A stretch of DNA of 64,000 nt from Paragonimus skrjabini miyazakii. Taxonomy: Eukaryota > Platyhelminthes > Trematoda > Plagiorchiida > Troglotrematidae. Numbering within the stretch: the first letter of the stretch is position 1; each line of letters starts with the position of its first letter. Made by a program: the position numbers and the translations under genes. The stretch lies in the NCBI GenBank assembly GCA_014338405.1, contig JTDE01003423.1, forward strand, positions 1-64,000. The letters run 5' to 3'. The notes under the pieces are model-generated. The model had not been told where the DNA came from. It saw only the letters and a program-made list of their open reading frames with translations, and did no database searches. Positions 1 through 12,334 of this stretch are shown here, piece by piece.

Positions 1-110
1 CTTTTCGCGCTTAACTGGCCGTTTCCAAGTCGTTTCGGCCTTGAACCGCTTTACCAGCGAACTACGCAATTGCCATATGCCCTGATATCCTCCACATTTC
101 CCAGGTGCAT
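1..110. repeat. Interspersed repeat, copy 1 (partner at 21,501)
   Basis: The first ~110 bases align with 21,501-21,608. Both start with CTTTTCGCG, share CGTTT-CAA-T-GTTTCGGC-TTGAA and then diverge gradually. It is a diverged interspersed repeat of unknown class, cut by the window edge. No coding similarity was recognised. Confidence 0.6.
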
Positions 111-1790
111 GGGGGAGGATTTCTGTGGGTTTGGAGGCAAGCCGCATTGAATTGTCCTTGTTAATATCGGGTCCAAGTTCTGTTGTAATATTTCACTATC
201 ATTCTCTGAAAAGACTGTCCTCCATACTTTTATGCCATCAGCGAAGACATGGACAGGCAACTGCAACTACTCCAAATGATCACTGATCCAATTCAAATCA
301 ATTCAATTCACAGGACAAATGACGGCCAGGACTCAGAATATCCAGAGTCTTGAGTCGATAAGCCCGAGGCTTCCAACGCTTCGACTTCAAGTTTTCTGAT
401 TTCAAAGTTGGGTATCTTCACGCGACCTCTCTACAACAGAGGAAACCAGCATCACCGGGATCATACGCCTACAGTACTGTTGCTCCTACTCGTGAAAACC
501 CACACACACACACATGAGAACGCTCTAGCTCGCGAACTGAAGATATGCGTCCATACCCGTCAAAGTCCAGCCATATTAGCCATCGCATGCGTCTCAACAT
601 CCATACTCGTCGATACCTATCTGCACGTACTGACGCATACATCTAATAACATGTACCCACTACACCTAACATATTCTCTGCAATCCAGCACGTATGGTAC
701 GTCTGCATTCGTATAGGCTTGCACACATGGAGTTGCTGATCCAGTTTGATGCTTAGCCCCGAACAGCTCATGCTCAGCATTACTAGTTTACGGCAGTGAA
801 ACAGAGCTCCATAGTATGGTTGTGTTAGGTACGAATCAACAGACACTAGTTAAGTTCGGTGCTGGCAGACTAAAGATCGAATATAGTGAAATAGCCCGAG
901 AACGCTGGGAGAGGTGGATGTACCCTATTACATGAACAAGAGAAGGTTAAAAAAATATATACATATATATATATTGGTTAAAATGTGACAACTCTTGCGA
1001 TCAGCGTAATAGACCTTCCACAGGATAAATACTATCTCAAGGTAGGAACGGAAAGCTGGCTAACCATGCTCTGCAATGCACTTTGTTTCATATGGGGTGC
1101 TTTTCCTATTTTGGCAGTTTTTGGATGTGTGACCGTGAGTACATTGATCAGCCCATTTCGCTCCTCCTAGATATCCTGAGCTGCATCGGTCGGGTGGGCG
1201 TGGTGCCTGAGTAACCTATTTCACCAGGCACGACCGCTGACCTGGATCGCAAGAACTGATGCGTAGTGGTTACTTCAGAGGTAACCTGGCTTCCGCTCTA
1301 TCATCACCACACGCTGGCCACAGGGTCATCTTGTTTCTGTAGGGGTGGCATATTTGGAACACTGGCAGATGTTAACAGCATCGGGTTGCAGCCCTGAGCA
1401 GATACCGTCTATCCGTGCGGGGGATCGATCCTTAAGGCACAGTTGCAGAAGGCGAGGGGTGGATGAGATCACTCGCAGAATGGTGGATACAGTAAGGGTA
1501 AACGTAGACTAAGAATGAAGAGGAAAAGAAAATTATGCTGGTGCTTGTGTTGCATCTGTTTCCAATTCGCTCTGAACCACTCTTTACAGCAACAGTTGGG
1601 GGAACTATCAGGTTTTGTTCACTGCACCTCGCCGCATGATTACTAACATGATTGCGCATATATCTACGCATGCAGACTTCCTATCACGTGCTGGCTTGTA
1701 GGGATATACCCACTCCTTTGAGAACGCAGGCCAAATTGCACACTGATTCACAGATATGTATTTAAGCAGGTAGCAAACTAAATTCATACC
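111..1790. other. No recognisable gene; two microsatellites
   Basis: I see no convincing coding region here. There is a short (CA)n run at about 500-514 and an AT-rich TATATACATATATATATAT tract at about 951-975. Short open frames on both strands match nothing I recognise. Confidence 0.5.
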
Positions 1791-2177
1791 TCAAACGAAT
1801 AGACCATAATGATACAAAGAGTATGTAACATCCGGGAATAAGCGTTTCAATTCCTGATTCAGTTTTCTCTTCAACAAGTCGACCAAAGTAGCTTGGGCTA
1901 CATACTCAGGCAGCTTGTTCCGTGGGTTAATGACCCTGTTCGTGAAAAACTCGGCTCTGATAGACGTAAGAGCACGTGGCCTGCCCAAGGACAACGAGCG
2001 ACCCTTTGGGTGAGGCTCTTCTCTGACCGGGGACAAAGCGTCTGGTACAACGTCGGTGAATCCATGCAGAAGTTTATAAGTTTCGCTCAGGTTTCCACGA
2101 AGTCGTCTGCGTTCCAAAGAAAACAGATCGATTGTTTTCAGTCTGGTTGCATAGTCCGTGTCTCTCATACCATGCAA
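1791..2177 (-). pseudogene. CR1-like LINE, C-terminal end of reverse transcriptase ORF
   Basis: The minus-strand frame encodes 128 residues. It contains the block FSLERRRLRGNLSETYKLL, then NRVINPRNKLPEYV and a terminal LLKRKLNQELKR. This is the characteristic C-terminus of CR1/L2-type non-LTR retrotransposon ORF2, downstream of the polymerase fingers and palm. The frame is open but lacks the endonuclease, the catalytic palm and any upstream start, so it is a 5'-truncated insertion. A second, differently diverged copy of the same block lies on the plus strand at about 12,960-13,226. The function is dead; the class assignment comes from motif recognition only. Confidence 0.8.
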
Positions 2178-3150
2178 ACGATAACGGTTTGTATACGGGG
2201 TCGGGGTTGGAGACCCAAGTCAACCAAACGCAGCAAATTAATCTGTTGAAGCATTTAGCGGGAGTCCATTTCGTCGATCAGAGGGAACAATTCAAAGACC
2301 AATTCATAGAACAAAGATGTGAACAGGTCAATTTGCACAATTTCACAGTTTTTCCCGTTGAAGTACAAAATAAATTTGGTACGTTTTCTGTTGAACAGAA
2401 CGTAAAACATCTGTACACCGGACACTCTTCATGAGGAAGTAAGACGTATTCGAGAAACTCTCACTGGAAATGGATACCCTGGGAGATTCGTAGACAAAGT
2501 CTGCATTCCGGTATGAAACTTGAGCTCGTGCGGACAGCGGGGGAAAAGCCTGTTTTCATCTGTTTCTGTTACAGAGGTGAGGTTAACGGTGAAATAATTA
2601 GCCGCAGACTTTCAAACGCAGTCGAGAGTGCCTACCCTGCGGAAAGACTTATCGTGTCGTTCGACACCAGCCCGGTACTGGTGCCACGTCTTAAGGATAG
2701 TTTGCCCAAGTTCTCTTCGTCTTTCTGTATCTACTCTCCCACCTGTTTTGCCAAGCAGGTCACGCTGGGGCAGAGTCCGCTGCAGGTAAGTTGTCTAAAT
2801 TTAACCAGTTGAAAAATTGCTGCAAGCACGCACTATGGACGACTTACGTCCACATAGTCTGGTAATCGTGTTATCCTCCGTATCTCCCTACCACGTCTGT
2901 TTTAGAGGCTCGGCGCCGTGGATATTGATGAGGTCGCAACCGCAACCAAATCTGTAAGAACGTCAGTCAATTTGTTAACCAGAGAGGCTGTTGCTGGTGG
3001 TACATTGGTCCCCACATTAGGTATCACGATAAATGCTCAATTCACCGCGGAAGTTCTATCATAACTCATGAGTACTCGGGATGGGCCTAGATATGGTGGC
3101 CAAAAGGGTCGTCGATAGGCAATTGCACCAATCAGAATTTGAGGACAAGT
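2178..3150. other. No recognisable gene
   Basis: Open frames of up to 118 codons exist on the plus strand, but the one at 1,893-2,249 is the antisense shadow of the LINE piece and the others match nothing I recognise. This stretch may hold LINE or LTR remnants too decayed to identify. Confidence 0.4.
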
Positions 3151-5540
3151 TAACAGTTGAGGGTCGATGTACGCTGCCGTCGTCTATTCTTTCAGTTGGG
3201 CTAATTGGAATTGTCTCATGTGTTGGGACAACTGCTCACCGTAATCCGCGAAGTTGATGGGTCCCGTCATGCAAAAAGCAACCATCTTTCCAGATGAATG
3301 TACCGAATGCCCGCAGACTATATGGGCGGATGTGGTAAGTAGATCGGCCGTCAACGTGCTTCGTGTACCTAACACGATTAATCATAAAACCTCTTGGCCT
3401 GAGGGGTTATTGATAACGGATATCGCTTTTTCCCACTGCCGAAGGGAACGTTGAACTAATCCGTTGGTTGCCGGGTGGTAATTTATGATGCAAATTCGAC
3501 CATATCTTGACACGTTAAGAAGTGATGCAAGGGCTGAACCAGACTAAAACCAACGGCCACTGTTCACTACAGCGTGGCAACCAGAATGGGAGACCCAAAG
3601 TTCCAGAAGCGCTTTCGCAACGGTTTCTGACGAGCAGTTTGGGATAGGTATGGCCTCTATTCAACGTGTAAATCTGTCTCAGCACGATAAGATGTACGTA
3701 TACCAGTTGAATGATGGCAAGAATCCAACCGCGTCAACATGCATATGATGGAAACGCCCGTCAGAAGCCGAAAAAATTACCCGAAGACGCACGCGTGTGC
3801 CGATGACTTTTAGATAGTTGAAAATGCGTGCACGATTTGGACTAGGTACGAGTGTCGCAGCAGACAATGTTGCGCCAGCCAAAACGGTCGGGACCACATT
3901 GACAGCTGAATGAATGTTTGAGTGAGACATGTTGTGCGGCGTTTCCAGAACTCGGCTGCGAGAAGCCAAAAGAATAACCTGGCGATGGTGATTTCGTTAG
4001 GTGTCATAACTTATTGTCCCTTCGGACGGAAGCATTGGGAGGCATTTTAGTGTAAAGTAAGTCGATCGACGGAACTGGTCTATCTTTGAACCCTTGGTTT
4101 GCGCCGCTGCGATCGTTGCGAGATCGACGGAGTTGCTCGTTGTGCCGGTTGCCACACTGAGGCGCGACAGTTGATGTGGGTTGAAACTACTTGAAGCGTG
4201 ACAAAGTTCCATCGTGAACTGGGCAATATATTTCGGGTGTGTGGTCTCCCTAAGAGAGTGCCCGTCAGATTTCGACCGTATGGCATGTGTTAACGACTTA
4301 TTATATGTGAATACGACAAAACCTCTGCTTCCAATGGCATTTCGCTAGCGACGGATACCGAGATATGCCGCTATCAGTTCTTTTCTAAAAGCGTCATACC
4401 TCGACTCGTTTGATTGTAAACGAACAGAAAAAGAAGCCAGCTGACACAATTCTTCGCCGAGCTGCTACAGCAGGACCGTTCCTATGGCCACGTCTGATGC
4501 GTCGACGGTTAGCGCTGAAGGAGCAGACGGATGATGATATGGCAGCGATGTTATATCGGCGGTTTGCTGTTTTTAACATAATAAAGGCTCCTTGCGCGGC
4601 CGTGGAAAATGAAAACCTTGCAGCAGGCTGGTTGCGCTAGATGGCGGAGCTAAAAATGGGGCAGTGATAAACAAATTTACCAGGCGATAAAACAGACGAT
4701 ATCATCTGCGCGATGGGAGCTCCGGGTAGTACATTATTACTTGCACTTTGTAGGGGAGAGGTTCAGTCTGGTTCATAAGTATAACATGGCCTAAGAAGGT
4801 TACGTAGCTTATCCCAAATGAACACCTAGCTAAATATACTGTCACCCCATGGCACAACAAATAGGCGAACAGTGAACGCCAGCGCGCGCGGTATTCTCCC
4901 TGCGATGAGCCCGTGACCAAAATATCATTCAGGTGTGAGTAAACGTCGTCCAGTCCGCGACACACGTCGTGAGTAAAACGTTGGAAATTCTGAGCAGTTT
5001 TCCTTAGACCAGTTGGTGTGTGGAAAAATTTGGGATGTCCTTGGAGCTACGGAAGATCTGGTTATGAGCGCACTAGGTCGATTTTGGTGAACATTTGCTT
5101 TCCTGGTATGTTTGTCGTCACATCTTGAATGTGAAGAATTGGATACTTATCAGGCGTGATTGCTTTTTCAGTGACCAATGGTCGTCACATTGACACCAAT
5201 CGTTATCCATCTTTACAGGCACTGTGTGTGACAACAAAGCCCACGGACTACAGAACGAATGGATAATGCCAAATTGAGGCACATGCTCCAATTCAGCTGG
5301 GTTAAGTTTTAACATACCAGGGACCAAACGACGTGGACAACGTCGGGCTGGCGGCCCTTAGGTGGCAACTGATGCGCGAAATCCGCTGTCATGGTCGGCA
5401 ATTTGTTAGCGGGTTGGGTCACTTGAGGGAATTCGGATGAGGGTTTTTCAAAAGGCTCGCAAACTACGGGGTCGGCTGGCATTTGACTGATCACAAACGT
5501 GTATGATGGTTTATCCCGATCATCAAGTTTTGTCAAGGTA
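3150..5540 (-). pseudogene. Degenerate Ty3/Gypsy retrotransposon pol (RT, RNase H spacer, integrase)
   Basis: Read on the minus strand, successive frames follow Gypsy pol order. At 5,330-5,118 is the RT finger region (ELEHVPQFGIIHSFCSPWA). At 4,965-4,702 is the palm, with YSHLNDILVTG in place of the usual Y-x-DD box and a following FGISYVTFLGHVI block. At 4,212-3,997 is the spacer between RNase H and integrase. At 3,969-3,679 is the integrase core start (HMHVDAVGFLPSFNWYTYI). At 3,375-3,184 is the distal integrase (LGTRSTLTADL). Frames change several times and stops interrupt each piece. The RT box has LND instead of DD, so it is inactive. No LTRs were identified at either side. Confidence 0.8.
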
Positions 5541-6480
5541 TCCGTTAGACACCTACGACGTACGAGGACGAAATAGACATTGAGTCAACAACAGACAGGC
5601 AATGCATATGTATAACGGACCCAACAGGCATGAAAAATTGTGTGCAAAAAGGATGTGTGAAAGTGACGAACTATACATACTGCCAACAGGTTCTTCAACG
5701 CTACCGCGGACTGGGGCCCAACTGAGCACATCTAGAACACAACTAATTGAAGCCACAGTCACACCTCCTGCCGACTAGCCTCTCTGAGCGTTCCACGGAG
5801 TACACTTCCCCGTTATCAAGAAGCTATTGAATGGAGCAACACAGAAAGATAATCATACGGCGTGAGCAGGTGCACACTGGGCGCCGGTTAGTAATGGTGT
5901 GTAGCAACTGATTCAGGGGTGTGTGCTTCTTAGAATGCTCCGATCAAAGTAAGGTTGAAACTGGCTGACGCTAGCAAACACAGTCTCCTGGGACTACTTA
6001 CTGATTGGGGTACTGGAAGGCTCTTATTCACTTCAACGCAACGCAGCAGTCAGGCGTGATAGCACTGGCTTCCAGAAGGGCATTGCTATTCGCTTGAAAG
6101 TAAACCTCGAGGCCTTTTACACCTATCTGTCCAGCATTATAAAGTCAAACCCGAGTATACTAAGCATCATCACCACGAATGAGTTAGCCAAAACGAATAC
6201 TGAGGCAGCCGGAGCCGTGGACCCGCATTAACGCACAGCATATGTAAATGGCCATACGTCACTTCAGTTGGCACGGGTACCAATACTCAACTCCCAATAC
6301 CCCCTTGAGACTTCTAAATACCTTCAACCGACGTGCCCGGAAAGTCCACACAGCTAAAAATTCAGTCATTTGACCTTGACAGTATCCTAATCTGCTTCCT
6401 AGTAGAATGTGCTGACTTTCTGACAACTCCACCTCACTTTCTCTTCAATCGCCCCTCGATGGAAGGCAGGATCCTGGCGG
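5540..6480. other. No recognisable gene; possible upstream Gypsy remnant
   Basis: The minus strand from 5,536 to about 5,770 may continue upstream into the Gypsy element above, but I cannot name a protease or gag domain in it. A short stretch near 5,795-5,840 resembles 7,145-7,195 (CTTCC-CGTTATCA-GAAG), suggesting another shared repeat. Confidence 0.35.
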
Positions 6481-6497
6481 AGTGGAAGCACTGTTAG

Positions 6498-7090
6498 GTG
6501 ACGCCCATTCACAGGGATGTGGACTGCATTAATGTTGCAAACCATAGGTTTAATGAGTTGCCGCTGACTGTCTCAAACTTCCTAGGAAACTTAGTAGACG
6601 ACCATATCGGGCACTACTTGCAAGTTCATAGCTTTTCGTCCTCGAGCAACAGGGAATCATTCCAGGATGCCCGTGCGCCGCTAGTTAATTGCTTGCATAC
6701 AATTCCAGGACATGGGTAGTCGAGTCCGTCCGGGGGTGTTGACGTTGTTCACTTCGATTTCATAAGTGTTTGGCAGGATCGATCACAAAGAACTTCTGGC
6801 TGAAGCTGAGTTCTGCGAAATTTCTCAGAGACTGCCAGACTGGCTGAGGGGCAACCTACCCGAAAACCATCCTGCGTTAGAATTTGTGCAGAATACTTCA
6901 GCACTCACCGAGCAAAAACAGTGTACCGCAAGACTCAGTACAAGGCTCCTTACTCTTCTTTATGCTCATCATTTACATCACGCGGTAGGCATTGTGGGTG
7001 CCTGATATTCACAAATGATGTAAAAATATGGTCTCTTGTAATTGCTCCACCAGGTAAAGACTCATTCCGGTCAGACCACTACGGAAAACA
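6498..7090 (+). pseudogene. CR1-like LINE reverse transcriptase, fingers to palm
   Basis: Plus-strand frames, broken near 6,720 and 7,000, give the order expected for a CR1/Jockey-type RT. A finger segment around 6,560-6,640 is followed by a region where FDF.. leads into FGRIDHKELLAE and ISQRLPDWLRGNLPE (6,750-6,870), FVQNTSALT (about 6,890), and HAVGIVGACLIFTNDVKIWS across the frame break (about 6,980-7,035). The catalytic FADDVKIW-type box reads FTNDVKIW, so one catalytic Asp is lost. Together with the frame breaks this marks a dead copy. The C-terminal CR1 block is not recognisable downstream. Confidence 0.75.
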
Positions 7091-7099
7091 GCTACCATC

Positions 7100-9840
7100 C
7101 AACCTGAGTAAACTTCTTCAGGCATGCCAAAGCACCAACAGAACGCGCTCCAACGAGCAAACTTCCTCGTTATCAGGAAGTCACTGTATGAAGCAGCGTG
7201 AAAAAATAATGGCACCGTTCTTGTAGACAAATAGTGGACGTAATTTGGGAATTGTTACAGCAGTGGACATGCCGTTATGTACCCTGCAGACTGCCTCGAT
7301 CAAAGAAAGCCGAAGAAAGCCACCACCATTACACGACCGATTCCCGCTCTGCTGTATGTATTGCAACAGCGCAACCTCGGAACGTCGACACAACAAAAAT
7401 TAGGGGTTTCTGTAATACACCTACACTTGTGCGTATAGCCAATGTCGTATTGCTGTTGGTCTTCAGGATTTTGCGTCGTCCGCATCAGGCCTGTCTCTTT
7501 AGCCTCTTTTTAGTTTAGTGAGGTCCCAACTGAGACCGGGCGCACAAGCCCATTCACATTATTTACTCCAGAACACCAGGCTCCCTGAATAGGTTCGACG
7601 GCGGGCCACCAAACCAGTTGTTAAACTGAAAAGATTGTAATATGCCGCGAAACTAAAGCGGGTGAAAATGTTCAGCCTCGAGCACCGTCGCCCTCAGGAC
7701 AATATGGTAATGGTCCTTTAGATCCTACTTGACACAGCTCATCCGTGAACTCTTCTGCTGGAACTCAGCGCTAAGGCTTGTCCCGAGAAAACTTTCTCAT
7801 ACTTTGTAGGCAACTCAGTTAACTGTGTTGTAGGAACAACTTATTATCTGTGCGAGCCCCCCGTTGCTGAAATGGCTTACCGGTGAATGTCATCACGGCG
7901 GATTTGACAGAACCATTCAAACATCGATTCAACATGCGCCACACCGACGTACAACACTCAACCGTCCATCGACCGTATCAACTGCACCATACTGTGTCAG
8001 GTGCAAATGCTAAGTTAACAACTAGTACTGATTAAAGCACTTGACAATACACACGTACACCCAATCGGAACACATCACAAATTGTACTCTTTTGTTCTTT
8101 TTGTCTAGATCCTGCATCCTGTATACTGTGTAGAAAGTGTATCGTGTGCTGTGTGTATGTTTGCGGTGACAGTTTTGTCAGCTTCATTATTGTAGACCAT
8201 TTCAGTTGTCACCTCCATCTCCACCTCTTGTTATGACCTTTCTCTCCCTTTCTCTCCCTTTCTCTCCACAGAAACACGCACCCGGTTTTAGGCAACTCAC
8301 CTCCGCACACTCAATATATCACTCCATGTCTAACTACGCTTCGATTATTCAGCGATTTCAGGTATCTGTATACGAGTTTGAGGCCAGAAGCCCAAATCAC
8401 CCGGATCCGGTCAGTTTGTCTCTTTTGACATCCAGCGGGCAACCATCGACTTGGAAGGCAGTCATTGAAAACGGGACGTTGCATTGTTTTTGAGGGTCAC
8501 AGAAAATACCAAGAAGAAGGTAATAATATTAATCCGACAACGTCTTAGGTGAGTGGGACCAATGTGCTACTGAATTCTCGGTATCGAAGCTTCCGTAAAT
8601 TACCCGGTAACGTTCAATCGTGTTCACATCCTCCTCCTCAAGACTGAGAAACAGGTAATTTACAAGTTGAGAACTTCCTGGATCAGTAGGCAACCTACTG
8701 AACCTACTGAACGTATTAAAATGCCAATACGACATGACGGCAGGTGAACGCTAGGCGTGAGTGTGACGTTCGAGTGTACTCAGTGCCTGTCAGCATACTT
8801 ACTCGCTCAAACAAATTATTAGGCGCACTCAAAGGTTCACAACAGAGTACAAATGACAGTCGAAAACTTAGTAGTCTACAATAAATAAATGGGGTCGCTA
8901 TACTTCTATCAAGGTAACTCTCATTTCGTGGGGTTTGTAGGTCTTTGAGAGAGCCGATGACGACCTCACTACGAGTCATCTGACAGAACTTACATACCAC
9001 ATGGGGGGTACCATCCCGTCTACTTAAAATGAATCAGTTTATGGTCATCACTCTCATATTTTTCAAGTTTGAGGTTTCCTTAGTAGTACACTTGACCACC
9101 CAGCGGTTCTCTGGGAGATCTTCAATTGTTCCATCTGAATCACTTCCAGAATTGCGACGAATATCGTTCAACGTATGCAATTAGGAAAGCGTTACCGTGA
9201 ATAAAATAGTGTAAGGGTTTTTCTCCCTTTAAAAACTTGTTCGTTCACCTACATGGACCATGTTCGCTTTGTTCAACCATGCCACTTCGGTATAGTATCG
9301 AAGACGCTAATTTAATGATTCCAATCACCTCGTTTTCTTCGTTGCTTGGGAAATGAGTTGCAATACGTTGAAAGGGCTTCGAGTTTGTTCGCATGCCCAC
9401 GTTTGTCATTTGACTAAACTAGCCTTTCAAAAAGTTTCTGAAAACATACATGTTTCCGGCGGTTAACGTTGTGGAAAAAGTTCCAGCAAACCCTTTCGTT
9501 CTGCAACATTACCTAGGTAAGTTACTGTTGTGGTGTTCACTGAAACTATGCTTTATTTAATGGAAAGTATTAAGAAAGATTTATTTATAGATGCAAGGTT
9601 TGCTGAATCTGTTCTGCAGTTTCCCAATTCGGGGCTATATCCAACAGGGATGACAAGAAACATCTCAATGGTGCTGGATGCAGTTTGGTTATAGTTTCAT
9701 AAAACACCCATTACGATTATCACATCAGACAATTATCTCGTCGCTGTCAATAAGGAAAAGAGGACATCCACGTAAAGTGTTCACGGAATTGCTGTTGAAG
9801 CCCGTTTGTCTTTCAGAGTCGTAGGTATTATGTTAAGAGG
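7100..9840. other. No recognisable gene; one short tandem repeat
   Basis: I find no gene I can support. At 8,238-8,267 there are three perfect copies of the 10-mer CTTTCTCTCC. The minus-strand frame at 8,716-9,000 (94 codons) and the neighbouring frame at 8,529-8,735 lack recognisable domains. Eroded LINE sequence may continue to about 7,800. Confidence 0.4.
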
Positions 9841-9844
9841 TGAT

Positions 9845-12130
9845 GCCCAAGTTGCTGTTAGATGCACGTGCTCTGTTGGGAACACTGCGAACCTGTTGCT
9901 CGACGTTCACCAAGGATAGGGAATTCATTAAATTCCGTTGCAATGTTTGCATAAACTATGCTGAATGCGGTCGATGAACGGAAGACTTGAAGGCTCGCCG
10001 GATGCAGCAGCATATCGATGGCGTAACCCTTTTCAGCAGTTCACGGTTACAATTATGGCCTAAATTGGAGAGTTTGACAGCCTATTCAACAACGGTGTTC
10101 GTCGTGGGACTATTCTCTAATCTTTCTAAACCAGCTAACGAAGCGGACTATTTCGATTACGTTGTTGAGGATTTCATGATCCTACTAAAGAACGGCTTAT
10201 CGCTGTCAGCATACAACCGTCCTATGCAGATTGCCGTGGACTGCGTAATTGACGGTCAACCTCTAACAACCTTCGTTTGTCAAGTGGAAGACCACAACTC
10301 GCGATGAATGCGCAGTGTCCAGAATGTACGCTAACCGGAAAACAGTGTTTCAACCAAGCGACTGCCGCTTACGAACAGGTATCGATCTCAGGTCCCGACG
10401 TCGACAAGAACTTCATTGGGGTCAATCCGCATATGAAAGGTTACAAATGGACATGATAATTTGTTCTTCGTTTAAGGCCTCGTTTGATGTTGTGCCCTGG
10501 AATAATGAAGTGTTTAGCGAACCTATGGAGAACAAGTCCATCTGAGGGCAGAACTCGTCTGGGATCGTCCCAAACGAACCAGCTGCATGGTAGAATCAGT
10601 ATCGAATTTCGAAGCACAGTCGTGTGAAAATCCGACCCAACCCAATTCCCCCCAAAACGTTTACCCCTGTATATTCTACCGCCCCTGTTTCTGTCCGTTC
10701 ATTGGCCTTGACCTAGATGTTTTTGTTTTATCGCGTCAATTGACAGCTGTGCGAATTGCCACTTGTCGCCTTTTGTAGTTTGCTTGAGTGGTGCGTGCAT
10801 CACGTTTTGGAGCTCGGCTCGTCCCTGTTGTATTTGAACTTGTTGACTGCTCGAAAGAACTCTGTTGGGTATGAATGTCACATTATGTGCTTATAATTCA
10901 TCTTTAGCCTATTTGGCATCAAATTGTAATTATCCCCTGGAAACGATCCGTCGATCGACACTGTTGAGGTTGTTTAATTATTAACTTTGGTCATTTGTTC
11001 AATAGTACCGTGGCATTGTGGACCAATCTTGTTTTGACTATTTGGGATCGTTGGTTTATTGCTACGCGTTGCTCAACGTTTCCCCGGAAGATCGTACAGA
11101 ATCTCCAAACTCAAATAAGTTATGCCTGTTTGGTACCCGAGAAGATGTGGACCCATGGTTGACTACGACTGTTGGTAGGCTAAAGAAGTCCATCAGTTAC
11201 TATCGTACCTCGGTCCTGTGGCGTTGGAGGGAAAAGTAAATAATAACATTTATGGAAATTTTTAAACTTCTTCGTTTGCATTAGCATACATTATCGCCCA
11301 AAGTGGTGTATCCATTATGTGGACTACATGAAATCAATGTCGCTTAAGAATTTGGTCCAGTTCACTGGTCGTTAAGATGAGTCGGGGCTGGTGTTCAACT
11401 TCCATTGCGCCAGCCATCTGTATACAGACGTTTGATTGCATGGGCCGCTGGAGTTTCATTCCCAGTTCCCATTTGAGCAGTACATGAGAACTTTGCGCGG
11501 GTTCGTGCGATCTCCAAGTATGCCCACCTCACGAATTTTCCTGTGTTTAACGGAAAGGATGAGGGCGCAGTCACCGAATGACAATGGAGTAATGGATGAC
11601 GCACGTGCAACGATCGTTCCATTGGCAGCTAATAAAAAGGTCAGTTTCCACGTTAGGACGTGATGTACAGTGATATGGAAACTTGCAACGCTGCGTTAGT
11701 GGATGATTTACCAGGTGTTGTGACTGCCGTGGCTAGAAAGCGCAGTCGCATACAGCGCTTGGCCACGTATTGCAACTTCATGAAAGGATGGTACAATCCA
11801 GTAGATTGTACAATTCCAATACTGTCATATGTACACGTCAACCTACTCGGCGGATCGTAAAAATATTCGATGCAAAGTTCCACTTTTGCCACTTAAATAC
11901 AGTGTTGTATCATATCCCATTGCGTATACTTGGAAATGTCCCACAAAGATAAGTTTTACCTAATGTCGTGCTGCCTTTGTTAGGTTGTGTGTTACACTTT
12001 TGCGTAAAAACGCTTCCTTTTTCAGATATACCAAGTTGTTGAACTGGATAACGAAATTGTAGGAAGTGTGCATAAGTCGTGGATAACGCGGCCTGGTCAC
12101 AAACTTTGGCCGAGTACATACTCCATAAAG
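9845..12130 (+). pseudogene. Broken DNA-transposon transposase, unclassified family
   Basis: Several plus-strand frames read as successive parts of one large transposase-like protein, of a type widely annotated as uncharacterised in arthropods, cnidarians and fish. First comes LPKLLLDARALLGTLR-like sequence (about 9,850-9,890; the first residue is inferred). Next are QQHIDGVTLFSSSRLQLWP and VVGLFSNLSKPANEADYF (10,000-10,150). A cysteine pair region, CPECTLTGKQCFNQ, follows after a frame shift (about 10,320). FHSQFPFEQYMRTLRGFVRS (11,455-11,510) matches the family's S-x-FPFE-(Y/F) block. A distal VVELDNEIV/KLWPSTYS region lies near 12,030-12,120. Stops and frameshifts separate the pieces, and more than 700 bp between 10,560 and 11,430 has little recognisable. 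The superfamily (EnSpm/CACTA or other) is not certain from memory. Confidence 0.6.
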
Positions 12131-12334
12131 CATAATCGGTTGCTTCTGGGTGGTATAACAGCCCTCAATGGCTCGCAGCTATAAAAGTGGAGATATATCA
12201 TGCAGCTGGTAGCGATTTTTGGCTATCCTTGAATTGCCCAGCTGACTTGCGTATTACATAAGTGCCAACAAATCTTGGAGCAGTTTTCAAATATACCATC
12301 GTCTGACACCACGGATATGATAGATCATCTTGAT

